Positions 42,573 to 52,361 of a stretch of DNA of 64,000 bases are shown here, piece by piece (the stretch's first letter is position 1; each line of letters opens with the position of its first letter). Position numbers and translations under genes: made by a program. The stretch lies in contig NZ_CP017077.1 of NCBI RefSeq assembly GCF_001742225.1, positions 896,806 to 960,805 of the forward strand, written 5' to 3'. Below the pieces are notes generated by a model. The model saw only the letters and a program-made list of their open reading frames with translations, was not told where the DNA came from and ran no database searches. Source of the stretch: Novosphingobium resinovorum (GTDB lineage Bacteria > Pseudomonadota > Alphaproteobacteria > Sphingomonadales > Sphingomonadaceae).

Positions 42573-43371
42573 GACCGTTCGCGCGCGCAATCCCCTGCTC
42601 CGCTCAGGCTGGCCCGCATCGAGGTACACCCTAGCGCTTGCGGCACCGCTTCTGGCGACGAGCACCCAAGCCTCGGCCCAGACGATCTCCGTGGTACCGG
42701 ACCAGACCAGCGCGATCCGCCTCTCGAACCATGACGTCAACCACATCGTGTGCAGCGGCGGCGAAATCGAGGAGGTCAGGTTCTCCGCAGAGAAGGGTAT
42801 CGCCGTCGAGCGCAGCGGCGGGGACGCCTGGGTCAAGTTCCTCGTGCGCGAGGTGGAGAGCGAATACGTCCCCACCCGCACTTATGCCACGGCCCCTTCG
42901 GAATTCTTCGTGCGCTGCAACGGTTCGGTCTACGCACTCTACGCCGAGCCTTCCGACATCCCTGCGCAGACGGTTTCGCTGCTGCCAGGCGCAGACCAGC
43001 GCGCCCGGGCAAATGCCGATCTTCTAGGCCCTCTGGTTGAGGAGGAGCGCGCAGTCTCGATCACCCTGGCACTCCTTCGCGACATGGTGCCCGCGAGCTT
43101 TTCCGAAGTCGCGCCCGAAGCGCGTGACATCACGCTCGCGGGCCTGCCCGGCACCCTCCTTCGCGAACGCAAGCGCCTCTCGATTGACGGCGCCGGATTA
43201 TCCGCCAGCGAGTATCTGATCTCGGGTGGCGGGGCCCAGACGCTCGACGAACGGGCGTTTCTCGACAGCCGGCTCGGCGCCAACATCTTTGCCGTCACAC
43301 TCGATCGCATCGCCCTGGATGCCGGAGGCACCGCCCGCCTCATCGTCGTGCGCAGGGGAGCCGGAGAATGA
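42559..43371 (+). CDS. traK: TraK, outer-membrane ring (VirB9-like) protein
   Basis: 270 aa with a signal-type N-terminus (PASRYTLALAAPLLATSTQASAQ). The mature part has the TraK pattern of beta-rich segments (LSNHDVNHIVCSGGEIEEV) and forms the outer ring with TraB and TraV. Ends by ATGA overlap with traB. Confidence 0.9.
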   Translation: MRTSRTVRARNPLLRSGWPASRYTLALAAPLLATSTQASAQTISVVPDQTSAIRLSNHDVNHIVCSGGEIEEVRFSAEKGIAVERSGGDAWVKFLVREVESEYVPTRTYATAPSEFFVRCNGSVYALYAEPSDIPAQTVSLLPGADQRARANADLLGPLVEEERAVSITLALLRDMVPASFSEVAPEARDITLAGLPGTLLRERKRLSIDGAGLSASEYLISGGGAQTLDERAFLDSRLGANIFAVTLDRIALDAGGTARLIVVRRGAGE

Positions 43372-44627
43372 CCGGACCAAACGAGCGCGATGCCATTGGC
43401 CCCGAGACGTCGCTCCCAAATCCCGAAAGCCGCAGCGCCCCAGCCCGCGAGGCCTTGCGCGCGAGATGGGATGCACTGTCTTCAACGCAGAAGCTTCGCG
43501 CGAAACAGGCAGCTATACTTGTCTTCGTCGGTGTTCTGGGTGGCGCCCTCTACGCTGCCAGCCGAAGCGAGGTTCCGGTCGTCTCTGCCCCCGCCGCGAC
43601 CAAGCTCGACATGGGGGCCGGTCTTCGCGGCGACAGCCTCGAAGAGAAGCTGCGCGGCGATCTCAAGAAGGTTCTCGACGGCCAGCAGATGCTGGGCGAC
43701 CGGGTCACCGCGATCGAGGAAGGCAAGGCTCCTGGAGGTCCAACCCCGAGCGGCAACGGCCCGAGCGATGGCGAGGGCCTCCCGCCCGCGCTACCCGGTT
43801 TTCCAGCACCGCCCGCCGATCTCGACGGCCTCGACCAGGGCATACCTCCTCCGCCCGCCCTGCCCACGGCGCCGGCCGCGCCGCCTGCACCTCCGGTCGA
43901 GAAGGTCGTCGGCGGCATCGGCCAAGCGACGATCCCTCTCGTGCCCAAGGAGGGAGCGGGCCCGGATTCGAAAAAAAAGAATCGGATGATCTATTTGCCG
44001 CCTGGTTTCATGAAAGCGCGGCTGTTGACTGGGATCGACGCGCTCGCCAGCCGGGACGCGACATCGAACCCCGAGCCTATTATCGCGCGCGTCCAGGCAC
44101 CGGCCGTCCTGCCCAATGACGTCAAGGCCAACCTCTCGGGATGCTTCGTCATCGGCAATGCGACCGGCAGTCTCGCCAAGGAGCGCGTCGAGGTGCAACT
44201 CGTGACGCTTAGCTGCATCGACTTTGAAGAACGCTCTGTCGTGGATCAGCCGGTGAAGGGCTTCTTCGTCGACGCCGATGGCAAGAAGGGCCTATCAGGC
44301 AAAGTCGTGACGCGGGCCGGAGCCGCGCTCGCGCGCACATTCATTGCCGGCACGATCAGCGGCATCTCGCAGAGCGTCGAGAACACCTTTGGCAATACCT
44401 CGACTTCGGCTCTCGGTACCGTGCGCACGCTCGATGCCGGCGATGCGATGAAATCCGGTCTGTCCGGCGGCCTCTCCAAATCCGCCGACAAGCTTACCGA
44501 TTTCTATCTCGACCTCGCCCGGCAGGCCGGTCCGGTCGTAGAGGTCGGCGCCGCAAAGGAGGTGGTCGTCGTCATCCAGGAAGGCGTCGGCCTCGAAATC
44601 AAGCCAACCGTCGGAGGCAAGCTGTGA
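43368..44627 (+). CDS. traB: TraB, VirB10-like channel protein
   Basis: 419 aa. A membrane anchor at about 44-62 (AAILVFVGVLGGALYAAS), a proline-rich stretch (about 145-185: FPAPPADLDGLDQ, PPPALPTAPAAPP), then the conserved C-terminal VirB10-type domain (FMKARLLTGIDALASRDATSNPEPIIARV, KANLSGCFVIGNATGSLAKERVEVQLVTLSC). It spans inner to outer membrane. Coupled by GTGA to traV. Confidence 0.92.
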   Translation: MTGPNERDAIGPETSLPNPESRSAPAREALRARWDALSSTQKLRAKQAAILVFVGVLGGALYAASRSEVPVVSAPAATKLDMGAGLRGDSLEEKLRGDLKKVLDGQQMLGDRVTAIEEGKAPGGPTPSGNGPSDGEGLPPALPGFPAPPADLDGLDQGIPPPPALPTAPAAPPAPPVEKVVGGIGQATIPLVPKEGAGPDSKKKNRMIYLPPGFMKARLLTGIDALASRDATSNPEPIIARVQAPAVLPNDVKANLSGCFVIGNATGSLAKERVEVQLVTLSCIDFEERSVVDQPVKGFFVDADGKKGLSGKVVTRAGAALARTFIAGTISGISQSVENTFGNTSTSALGTVRTLDAGDAMKSGLSGGLSKSADKLTDFYLDLARQAGPVVEVGAAKEVVVVIQEGVGLEIKPTVGGKL

Positions 44628-45253
44628 GGCTCTCGAACCGCCCTCTCCTCGCCCGCCCTCTCCTTGCAGGCGTTTTCCTTGCATCCGCCAGCTGCTGCCT
44701 GGGGGCATGCACCACCATCGGTTCACTGCTTTCTCCCTATTCGGAGACGTTCAGCTGCAAGAACCCGGATCACGGCCAGTGCATTCACCCCGACCTGGCC
44801 TATGCCGATGCAGTCGCCGAACGCACATCGCATTCCGATCCTGCCGTGACCCGTGACAGGCAGCTGCTGAAGAATGGAAACCTGGCGACAGGGCGCAAGA
44901 CAAGTAACCCGCGCCGCGGCAACGAGACCGTGACCACCGCCTTTGCCGGCTATCGCGACAGTGTCTATCGGGAAATGCAAGGACTGATCGAAGCTCCGGT
45001 CACACCGATGCTGAAAGCGCCGCGCACGGTGCGCACGCTTGTCATGCCTTATGCCGATCGCCAGCGCCCGGACCGGCTCTACATGCCCCGTTTCGTCTAT
45101 TCGATCCTCGACGCGCCCGGCTGGGTGGTCGGCGGCTACCTCGTGAGGCCTGCCTCACAGGCCGGCCAGGCTCCGGTGCTGGGCCAGGTGCACGAGAGAG
45201 CGGACGATGAACGCCCTAAGCCGGCAATCGTGCCGGGAGGGGCGCTACCATGA
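44624..45253 (+). CDS. traV: TraV, outer-membrane lipoprotein
   Basis: 209 aa starting at GTG. The signal ends LGAC with the lipid-modified cysteine at about residue 29. The CKNPDHGQCIHP segment and the C-terminal LVMPYADRQRPDRLYMPRFVYSIL match TraV. The latter part binds TraK and TraB. Confidence 0.88.
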   Translation: MRLSNRPLLARPLLAGVFLASASCCLGACTTIGSLLSPYSETFSCKNPDHGQCIHPDLAYADAVAERTSHSDPAVTRDRQLLKNGNLATGRKTSNPRRGNETVTTAFAGYRDSVYREMQGLIEAPVTPMLKAPRTVRTLVMPYADRQRPDRLYMPRFVYSILDAPGWVVGGYLVRPASQAGQAPVLGQVHERADDERPKPAIVPGGALP

Positions 45254-47799
45254 AGTCATTCGGCACCCGGGGCGGCGGCGGCCTCACATATGCGCGGCTG
45301 CGCCAGAGCGTCTCGCGCGATCGTTTCTCGGACTTCATCCCGCTCGTTGCGTGGGACGAGACCGAAGAGGCGTTCCTGTGCATCGACGATGGTTTTGGCT
45401 ACGCCTGGGAGCTGGTGCCTTCGGCCTACATGTTCGCCCATGTGCACCAGGCACTCCTCGGACTGCTCAATGTCCACTTCGGCCCCGGCACCGTGCTCCA
45501 ACTGCATACCTTCGCCGATCCCCTGATCGAGAATGCGCTCGACGCCTTTCTCGACCTCAAGTCGCGTCCCGATCCGCTGATCCAGGCGTCGGCGAGGCGC
45601 ACTGCGCAGTATCTCAGTGACGGGCGCCATGGCCTCCATGCCCTGCACGGTATCCCGCTGCGCAACTTTCGCACGATCCTGTCGGTCAAAACACGCGCGC
45701 CGATGGCGAGCGACCTGAGGCGCCAGATCGAGGAGCAGCTCGACAAGCTTGGCATCCGCCGGCTTGCTCCCGAGGAGACCGTTGCCTTCTACCGGCGCGT
45801 GTTCAACGGTGTCTACCGCGCCGCGCCCGGCGCTTTCGTGAGCACCGCGGGTGGCAGCGTCAGAGCCAGCACTGGGGCCAGCGCCGGAGCCCCGCCTATC
45901 CGGCGCCAGATCATCGATGCCGGTCCCGACCTGCTCTTTGATGGGCCCGAGGTTCACCTGGGCGGCCAGGTCGCGCGCTGCCTCACGCCCAAGTCCCCTG
46001 CCCGCCGGATCTCCGCGGAACGCGCGAACAGGCTGACCGGCGGCATGCGCGGCGCATCGGAGGACAGCGACCAGATCGGTGGCCCATTCCTTTACACCCT
46101 CAATGTCCTGTTCGATCACTCGGCCTTCGAGATCCACAAACGCGCGCAAGTGCTGTCGGCACAGAAGGCCGCAGGCAGCTTCGCCGTCGAGGTCGGCAAG
46201 CAGATCGAGGAGATCGGTTGGGTCCTCGACGAGGCGGGCAACAGCAAGTTCGTGCGCATCATCCCCACTTTGTGGGTCTTCGGCCGGGACGCCGGCCATG
46301 CGCGTGACATGGCCGCACGCGCCAAGCGCCTGTGGGAAGCTGAACCGCTACCCTTCATGATGCAGGAGGAAAGCTACCTCAACCCGGTGCTTCTGCCGAT
46401 GAGCCTGCCGTTCGGGCTCTATCCCGACACCAGAACGCTGCGCATGCTCGAGCGCGACTTTCGCATGCCGGTGAAGGCCGCCGTGCTGATGGCGCCCGTA
46501 CAGACCGATTTTCGCGGCGGTGGCCGCCCGGCCCTGCTCTATGCGGGCCGCAAGGGCCAGCTCGTCACGCTCGACCTGTTTGATCCGCGCATCAACAACT
46601 ACAACTTCATCGTCTCGGCCGAAAGCGGAGCGGGCAAGAGCTTCCTTCTCAACAATCTTTGCCAGCAGTACTATGCGCAAGGCGCGCTCATCCGCATCAT
46701 CGATATCGGCGGCAGCTACCGCAAGCTGTGCACCCTGTGCTCGGGCCGTTACATCGACATCGGCGAGGAGCGGATCGTCCTCAACCCCTTCGATATGGGT
46801 TTCGCGCTCGATGGCGAGGACAAGCAGTCCGCGATCTCGATGGCGGTCGCGATCGTTGCCGAGATGGCCAACGCGGCGACCCGCAAGGGCGTCACCACCT
46901 CGCAGTGGAATCTCCTGAAATCGGCTGTCCAGTGGACGATCGACAGCGGCCGTGCCGAGGACGGGATCGACGCTGTCCGCAGGTGGCTCGCAGCCTATCC
47001 AGAGCTTGTCCACAGCCCTATCGACAGCGTCGAGCATCTCATTCCCGCAGCGCGCGAGCTTGCCTTCAATCTTCGAGATTTCGGATCGGACGGCGCCTAC
47101 GGCCATTTCTTCAATGGCCCCTCGACCCTCGACATCTCGCGTGACGAGTTCGTGGTGCTCGAACTCGAGCGCCTCAAGGCCATGCCCGACCTCTTCAACG
47201 TCATCGTCATGGTGGTGGTGAACGCGGTCACCCAGGAACTCTACCTCTCGGCCCGCGATCGCCCGCGCTTCGTGCTGTGCGACGAGGCCGCGCAGTTCAT
47301 GACCAAAACCGATGGGCAGGACCTCTCGCGCCTCGCCGAGGCCTTCGGCCAGGGCTATCGCCGCGCCCGCAAGTACCAGGGCAGCTTCGGCATCGTCCTG
47401 CAGTCCATGAACGATCTGCTGCTGTTCGGCGGCACCGGCCAGGTCATTCTCGAAAACGCGGCAACGCGCTTCCTCCTGCAAGGCTCGACATACCACAAGG
47501 CAGTCGAAAACAAGATCCTCGACTATTCGGGTTTCGTGCTCGACCTCCTGAAGTCGGTGCGCAATTCCAAACCGCACTACTCGGAAGTCTTCATCGACTC
47601 TCCGCTGGGTCTCGGCATCGCCCGTCTCGTCGTCGACCCCTTTTCCTACTGGATCAACACAAGCGCCCCGGAGGAGGTCGCCGCCTTCGAAGCGCGCCTG
47701 CGCGCAGGACGCTCGCCCCTCGAGGCCGTCTGCGAGCTTGCCGGCGTCGATCCTGCAGAAATCCTGGGCGAGCCCCGCACCGGCATGGAGACATCATGA
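45250..47799 (+). CDS. traC: TraC, T4SS ATPase (VirB4-like)
   Basis: 849-aa cytoplasmic ATPase that powers pilus assembly. Walker A ESGAGKS at 458-464 (NFIVSAESGAGKSFLLN), Walker B-like FVLCDEAAQFM near 675, and the conserved GYRRARKYQGSFGIVLQS region. Length is normal for TraC. ATGA overlaps at both ends. Confidence 0.95.
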   Translation: MKSFGTRGGGGLTYARLRQSVSRDRFSDFIPLVAWDETEEAFLCIDDGFGYAWELVPSAYMFAHVHQALLGLLNVHFGPGTVLQLHTFADPLIENALDAFLDLKSRPDPLIQASARRTAQYLSDGRHGLHALHGIPLRNFRTILSVKTRAPMASDLRRQIEEQLDKLGIRRLAPEETVAFYRRVFNGVYRAAPGAFVSTAGGSVRASTGASAGAPPIRRQIIDAGPDLLFDGPEVHLGGQVARCLTPKSPARRISAERANRLTGGMRGASEDSDQIGGPFLYTLNVLFDHSAFEIHKRAQVLSAQKAAGSFAVEVGKQIEEIGWVLDEAGNSKFVRIIPTLWVFGRDAGHARDMAARAKRLWEAEPLPFMMQEESYLNPVLLPMSLPFGLYPDTRTLRMLERDFRMPVKAAVLMAPVQTDFRGGGRPALLYAGRKGQLVTLDLFDPRINNYNFIVSAESGAGKSFLLNNLCQQYYAQGALIRIIDIGGSYRKLCTLCSGRYIDIGEERIVLNPFDMGFALDGEDKQSAISMAVAIVAEMANAATRKGVTTSQWNLLKSAVQWTIDSGRAEDGIDAVRRWLAAYPELVHSPIDSVEHLIPAARELAFNLRDFGSDGAYGHFFNGPSTLDISRDEFVVLELERLKAMPDLFNVIVMVVVNAVTQELYLSARDRPRFVLCDEAAQFMTKTDGQDLSRLAEAFGQGYRRARKYQGSFGIVLQSMNDLLLFGGTGQVILENAATRFLLQGSTYHKAVENKILDYSGFVLDLLKSVRNSKPHYSEVFIDSPLGLGIARLVVDPFSYWINTSAPEEVAAFEARLRAGRSPLEAVCELAGVDPAEILGEPRTGMETS

Positions 47800-48143
47800 T
47801 GGCAGATTCGAAGCGAAAGCCGCGCAGGGCCGCGGGCGGCGACCAGTTCGCCCTCGACTTGTCCGGCGACCCGATCCTGGAACGCATGGTAGAGGCGCGC
47901 GTCGCGATCCGCGCGGAAAATGAAGCCGTCCACTGGCGCCTGCGACTGGTCATGATCGAGGCCGTCATGCTGAGCGCCCTCGTGCTGATTGCAGGCCTCC
48001 TGCTCGGCCATCCGCCCACCCTTGTCGTGCGCAACGCTCTGGTGGTCGGTATCGGCTGTCTGCTGGGCGGCATCCTGCTCGTCGGTCTCTCTGCGCTTGC
48101 CGGCCACGGCCTCTCGCGCCTGCGTGGCCGGGGCAGATCATGA
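47796..48143 (+). CDS. Small membrane protein in the tra operon, 115 aa
   Basis: Starts MMADSKRKPRRAAGGD by ATGA overlap with traC. Polar, basic N-terminus (1-50), then two hydrophobic helices (about 54-72, IEAVMLSALVLIAGLLL; about 82-100). It occupies a position where F-type operons carry accessory genes between traC and traW. The function is unknown. Confidence 0.65.
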   Translation: MMADSKRKPRRAAGGDQFALDLSGDPILERMVEARVAIRAENEAVHWRLRLVMIEAVMLSALVLIAGLLLGHPPTLVVRNALVVGIGCLLGGILLVGLSALAGHGLSRLRGRGRS

Positions 48144-48427
48144 GGGGGCTGCTCGGCCCCAACCCCGAGCCTGCGGCCATACGGCTCCTGCTTGGCGGCT
48201 ACCTTCTTCTGCTCATTCAGGCCGGGCTCGTTCTTGTCGCGCTGGCGCGCGGATCGGTCACGTCCGTCGATGCATTGCAGCTGGCTGTCATGCTGCTGGC
48301 ACTCATTTCGGGCGCCTGTCTTGCAGCAGCGCTCGCCGGCCAGCCTTCCAGTCGCCCCTGTGGTCGCCATCGTCCGCGCCAACCGGCCCGCCAGACCGAT
48401 ATCGAGGCCACTTACGATGAGCGGTGA
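48140..48427 (+). CDS. Small membrane protein, 95 aa
   Basis: Two hydrophobic helices (about 16-36, LLLGGYLLLLIQAGLVLVAL; about 46-66) and a basic C-terminal tail (SRPCGRHRPRQPARQ). Starts by ATGA overlap; its end overlaps the traW start by 11 nt. The function is unknown; possibly an inner-membrane helper of pilus assembly. Confidence 0.6.
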   Translation: MRGLLGPNPEPAAIRLLLGGYLLLLIQAGLVLVALARGSVTSVDALQLAVMLLALISGACLAAALAGQPSSRPCGRHRPRQPARQTDIEATYDER

Positions 48428-49085
48428 TCGACCGATGATCTCGGAGCCGTTTGCGCGAAAGCTGGCTAAAATCGCCGCTTTTCTTCCCGGTATCCTCGTT
48501 GGAACCCTCCCGACCAACGCCCAGGGCGCGACCTCGACCATCGGACGGAGCTGGCCGATCGCGGAGCCCGATGCGCTTGCAGAGATCGAGCACAAAACTT
48601 CTGCGCTTCCGCCCGATCTTGGCCAGAAGTTCGGCCCGCGCAGCACCTGGACCTCGATGCATTCGGCGCAGCTGGCAACCGCGAGCGTATCGAAGGTGCG
48701 CAGCCTCGTGCCGTTCCATACGCTCGACATGGACATCACGCTGCCAGATGGGCGCGTGCTCTATCCCCGCGGCTTCACCTTCAACCCACTCACTTATGTC
48801 ACGCTGCCGCAGAAGCTCGTGATCGTCCACCCGCGTGATCTTGCATGGGCGCTCCGCACCGCAGCGCCTACAGACTGGATCCTGCTTGCATCCCCCGCCG
48901 GTGATGTCGGTGCCATCAATGGCGATCCCATTCGTCTGGCCGAGACTGCCGGACGCCCGCTCTTCATCCTCGAGGAACGGGTCAAGGACAGGCTTGCCCT
49001 GGCCGTCGCCCCGGTCATCGTCCGCCAGGTCGGCAAGAGCCTCGAACTCACCGAGGTGGCCCTCAAGCGCGGACCCGCGACATGA
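48417..49085 (+). CDS. traW: TraW, pilus assembly protein
   Basis: 222 aa. The signal peptide region (KIAAFLPGILVGTLPTNAQG) is followed by GATSTIGRSWPIAEPD and the TraW pattern LPDGRVLYPRGFTFNPLTYV. Start 48417 follows GAGG by 9 nt; ATG 48435 is an alternative. Overlaps traU by 4 nt (ATGA). Confidence 0.9.
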   Translation: MSGDRPMISEPFARKLAKIAAFLPGILVGTLPTNAQGATSTIGRSWPIAEPDALAEIEHKTSALPPDLGQKFGPRSTWTSMHSAQLATASVSKVRSLVPFHTLDMDITLPDGRVLYPRGFTFNPLTYVTLPQKLVIVHPRDLAWALRTAAPTDWILLASPAGDVGAINGDPIRLAETAGRPLFILEERVKDRLALAVAPVIVRQVGKSLELTEVALKRGPAT

Positions 49086-50104
49086 CGCGCTGGCTTGTCC
49101 GCATAGCATTGGTATGCGCAATCCTGGTCGCGCTCTGGCTGACACCGACGATGCCGCCGCTTGCCCATGCATCCTCTTGCCCTGCCGGGACGGTCTTCAA
49201 CCCGATCACGAAAGTGCGCTGGACCTGCGTCTTTCCGATCACCATCGGCGGGGTGAGGATCGGCACTTTCGACAAGCTCTCCAAGGAACTCGACGCCCAG
49301 TCGTCCTCGAAGCCGCTCTGTGCCTGCCGCAAGGGCGCCACCTTCTGGTTCGGCGTCAAGGTCAGCTTCTGGTCGCCAAGCCGAATGATCGACGTGGTGA
49401 CCGAGCCGGGCTGCATGATGGCGCTGGGCGCCGACATCATGCCCACCCACGGCCGGCTTCAGGGCAGCCAGTCATCGATCGCGGACGGCACCAATACGCG
49501 CAAGATGTTCGCGCAGATGCATTACTACATCGCCCCGGTCTGGGCGATGCTTGACATGTTCACCGACCTGCCTTGCCTGGAGGACGACGGGTTCGACGTA
49601 GCGATGATGACCGAGCTGTTGCCGACCTGGCAGTCGGCGACGCTGGGTGCAATCATCCAGCCCGAGGCCATCCTTTTCGGCAATCCCGCGGCCGGCCTTG
49701 CCTGCATGGCCGACAGTGCGGCGGCGGCGGCCGGCAAGGTCATCGACCCCCTGTTCTGGTGCATGGGTAGCTGGGGCTCCGCCTACCCGCTCGCCGGTGA
49801 CATCCATTTCGACGATTCCGTCGAGGCCTGGGCAGGGCTTGCCGCGCGCGGCACCTACATGATGGGCAGGCTTGGCGCCGCGACCATCAGCACTGCGGAC
49901 GGCTGCGCCTTCAAGGCAGCGCCGATCTGGACCAAGTCGCGCTACAAGTACCAGCTGATGGAGCCGGTCAAGGCCGGTGCCTGCGTCAACATCGGCCGCC
50001 CGGGCGCCCTTTGGTCCTCCTCCAAGCATGCCCCGGGCCAGGACAACGCCCAGTTCATGCTTTTCGAAAAGGTGATCTGCTGTGCCGGTATCACGGCGCC
50101 CTGA
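49082..50104 (+). CDS. traU: TraU, mating-pair formation protein
   Basis: 340 aa with a signal peptide and many cysteines. Conserved TraU segments: FNPITKVRWTCVFPITIGGV, CACRKGATFWFGVKVSFW, DIMPTHGRLQGSQSS and AQFMLFEKVICCAG. Exported and disulfide-rich, it works with TraN and TraH in mating-pair formation. Confidence 0.93.
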   Translation: MTRWLVRIALVCAILVALWLTPTMPPLAHASSCPAGTVFNPITKVRWTCVFPITIGGVRIGTFDKLSKELDAQSSSKPLCACRKGATFWFGVKVSFWSPSRMIDVVTEPGCMMALGADIMPTHGRLQGSQSSIADGTNTRKMFAQMHYYIAPVWAMLDMFTDLPCLEDDGFDVAMMTELLPTWQSATLGAIIQPEAILFGNPAAGLACMADSAAAAAGKVIDPLFWCMGSWGSAYPLAGDIHFDDSVEAWAGLAARGTYMMGRLGAATISTADGCAFKAAPIWTKSRYKYQLMEPVKAGACVNIGRPGALWSSSKHAPGQDNAQFMLFEKVICCAGITAP

Positions 50105-50426
50105 GCGATCACCCCTGCCCTTTCCCGCACCGACCGGTGCCGGCGCGCGAGGCATGCCCGCCACGCATGCGGACGTCCGGCATCGGCAGTGCGGGAACGG
50201 GACGGCGCCCGGCCTCCCCAGGGGCGCCGTCCCGCCACCCGTCAGCGCGGCCGCCAAGCCCAACCGCCAGATGCCGGCCCGCCCCCCGGCAGGCTCCTGG
50301 CAGGCGGCCGCGCTGACACTCGGGAAACGCAGCGAACGCGAGAGGCAGCGCCGCACGGTGTATGATCGCCGAGGTGGCGGCTCAGAACATGCCTACCGAT
50401 CCGCCGCGCGCGAAACGGCCCTACGC
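50105..50426. other. TraU-TraN spacer with hairpin
   Basis: This 320-nt spacer breaks an otherwise overlapping operon. An 11-bp hairpin GGGACGGCGCC/GGCGCCGTCCC (50199-50233, loop 13 nt) lies in it. The traN frame is open across it without a good start, and its peptide there is Pro/Arg-rich, low-quality sequence. No separate gene is supported. Confidence 0.5.
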
Positions 50427-52361
50427 ATGGCAGGGCGTTGTTTACTCGCGGACTGCGTGCTGACCTTTGCCGCTCCGCAAAGCCGGGCGCAGACAGTCGA
50501 AGACCGTGCCCGGGCAGCGGCGACGGCAACGCAGCAGCGGACCGGCTCGAGCGACGCCCTTCGCGGCAACTACCTGACACCGGGCCTGAGCGGAGAGGCC
50601 ATCTCCACCATCGACCAGAGCCGGACCTTCACGCCCGCGATCGCCTGCCAGAAGACCGCAAGCCTGCTCGAGGTCCTGATCCAGCCCGGCAGCACCGGCG
50701 ACATCACCAGCATAACACTCTCGCAGGACACCAATCTCGACGGCAGTCTCGATCGCTCGGGCACGATTTCCCGGCCCATCTCGGGGATTTGCGCGAACGG
50801 TGTCGTGTCCTGCGAGCCGGGCACCTGGACCCAGTGCCACTATCTCGCCTGGACCGCGGATGCGGGGCGCGCACTCAGCCTTGCCGAGGTGGCGATGCCT
50901 GAGCTTGCCGGCTGCTACTGCGTCAACAACAGCTGCGGCGCCAATCTGGTATGGGGCAACCTCGACGATGTCCTGAAGGATTTGGGCGGCGGCATGATCG
51001 GCGCGCTCACCACGTCCGACCCGCGCGTCGGAGTAGCCCAGACACAAGTCAATGGCCCGCTCATCCGCTATGTCGGCGCTGAGGCCACCGCATGCGCGGA
51101 CGACCCCGCGATTGCGCAGGTCTCCTACCGCGCCAATCCGGCGACCATCCAGGCCGACGCAGCAAACGCTTCGACCGGCAGCAGCATTTTCCAGTCGCTT
51201 GCCGCTTCTGGTGCAGGCGCCGGCAAGGCACAGCAGATGCGCTCGTGCGCGATCACCCGCGAGGTCACAATTGCCGATCCGTCCATCGACGATGTCATAA
51301 GCCGTACGTCGGGCGGATACTCCGAGGTGCGTACAGGCACGGGCGCGATCGACTTCCTGATGGGATCGCCCACCGACGACAGCCTGAAGGGCGGGTCCTG
51401 CACGCTCTTCGACTTTCGCATGACGCTGCATGTGAGCCAGGCAAGCCGCATAACCGCCGCCCGGCTCGTGCGCTATTTTGCCGATGACTGGGTGCAGGTC
51501 CGGATCGACGGTACACTGCTGGGTTCCGGCCCGTCGCCATGGACAACCACGGGCCTGCCTCCGGGCAAGTGCGAGAAGAAGGCGACCTACCAGGCCTCGC
51601 CGAACCTCGACATCATCTCCTATCTTACAGAAGGTGACCACGAGGTCTGGCTGCGCGCCGCCGTCGCCGATAGCGGCGAAGCCTTCGCGCAGCTCCATGT
51701 TGAGGTGGACGACAGCTGCACGCTTGCCGAACGCGTCGTCGACCAGTGCGCCGGCTATGCGGCGCAGAGCCAGTGCACGCTTTCGAGCGAGACGGTCGAT
51801 GGCGTCGAGACCTTCCGCAACGCGGTCGCCACAGGGCTCAGGCCCCTGCCCCAGACCCGCACATTCGGCGCCGATCGCTGCGCGATGTCAATCTCCCGCG
51901 ACTTCTTCAATCGCGAGCGACAATACGCCTGCGTCACCGACACTTCGGCGATGACAGCACCTGACTTGTCCCGCGGCGCCTACATCATCGACCATTCGAC
52001 CGAGACCCTGCTGGCCGACCGGACAAGGGCGGCCGATGGCGGCACCGTCTCCACAACGCGGGCGTTCCAGCTGCCCGATCGCGGCACGGTCGCAGCCTGC
52101 GAACCGGTCTGCAAGACCAGGGCACCGGGAGCCAGCACCGCCGCCACGCCCACCGGGGTCACCGGCGCGCTGCTCAATAAACCGGCAGGCTGGGACACTT
52201 TCTACCATTCATGCTCGGCGCAGAATGTCTGCCCGCTCGGATCCGGCGAAGAGATCGTCAGCGACTGCGGGTGCCTCGATGATTTCCCCGAAGCGGTCGT
52301 GATGATGCAGTCGGTAAGGCTCGCCAGCGCCGATATGGTCTGCACGAGCAGCGCGCCATGA
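50427..52361 (+). CDS. traN: TraN-like mating-pair protein, N-terminal part
   Basis: Cysteine-rich exported protein, 644 aa. Start ATG 50427 gives a short signal peptide (MAGRCLLADCVLTFAAPQSRA); the frame is open further upstream to 50082. The sequence includes an RNNYLTPGLS-like N-terminus, CHYLAW, CYCVNNSCGANLVWGNL, a beta-rich middle part with PA14-like pattern (ITAARLVRYFADDWVQVRIDG) and a cysteine-rich end (CSAQNVCPLGSGEEIVSDCGC). It matches the first part of F-type TraN, an outer-membrane mating-pair stabiliser. It is joined to the next gene by ATGA rather than fused. Confidence 0.8.
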   Translation: MAGRCLLADCVLTFAAPQSRAQTVEDRARAAATATQQRTGSSDALRGNYLTPGLSGEAISTIDQSRTFTPAIACQKTASLLEVLIQPGSTGDITSITLSQDTNLDGSLDRSGTISRPISGICANGVVSCEPGTWTQCHYLAWTADAGRALSLAEVAMPELAGCYCVNNSCGANLVWGNLDDVLKDLGGGMIGALTTSDPRVGVAQTQVNGPLIRYVGAEATACADDPAIAQVSYRANPATIQADAANASTGSSIFQSLAASGAGAGKAQQMRSCAITREVTIADPSIDDVISRTSGGYSEVRTGTGAIDFLMGSPTDDSLKGGSCTLFDFRMTLHVSQASRITAARLVRYFADDWVQVRIDGTLLGSGPSPWTTTGLPPGKCEKKATYQASPNLDIISYLTEGDHEVWLRAAVADSGEAFAQLHVEVDDSCTLAERVVDQCAGYAAQSQCTLSSETVDGVETFRNAVATGLRPLPQTRTFGADRCAMSISRDFFNRERQYACVTDTSAMTAPDLSRGAYIIDHSTETLLADRTRAADGGTVSTTRAFQLPDRGTVAACEPVCKTRAPGASTAATPTGVTGALLNKPAGWDTFYHSCSAQNVCPLGSGEEIVSDCGCLDDFPEAVVMMQSVRLASADMVCTSSAP

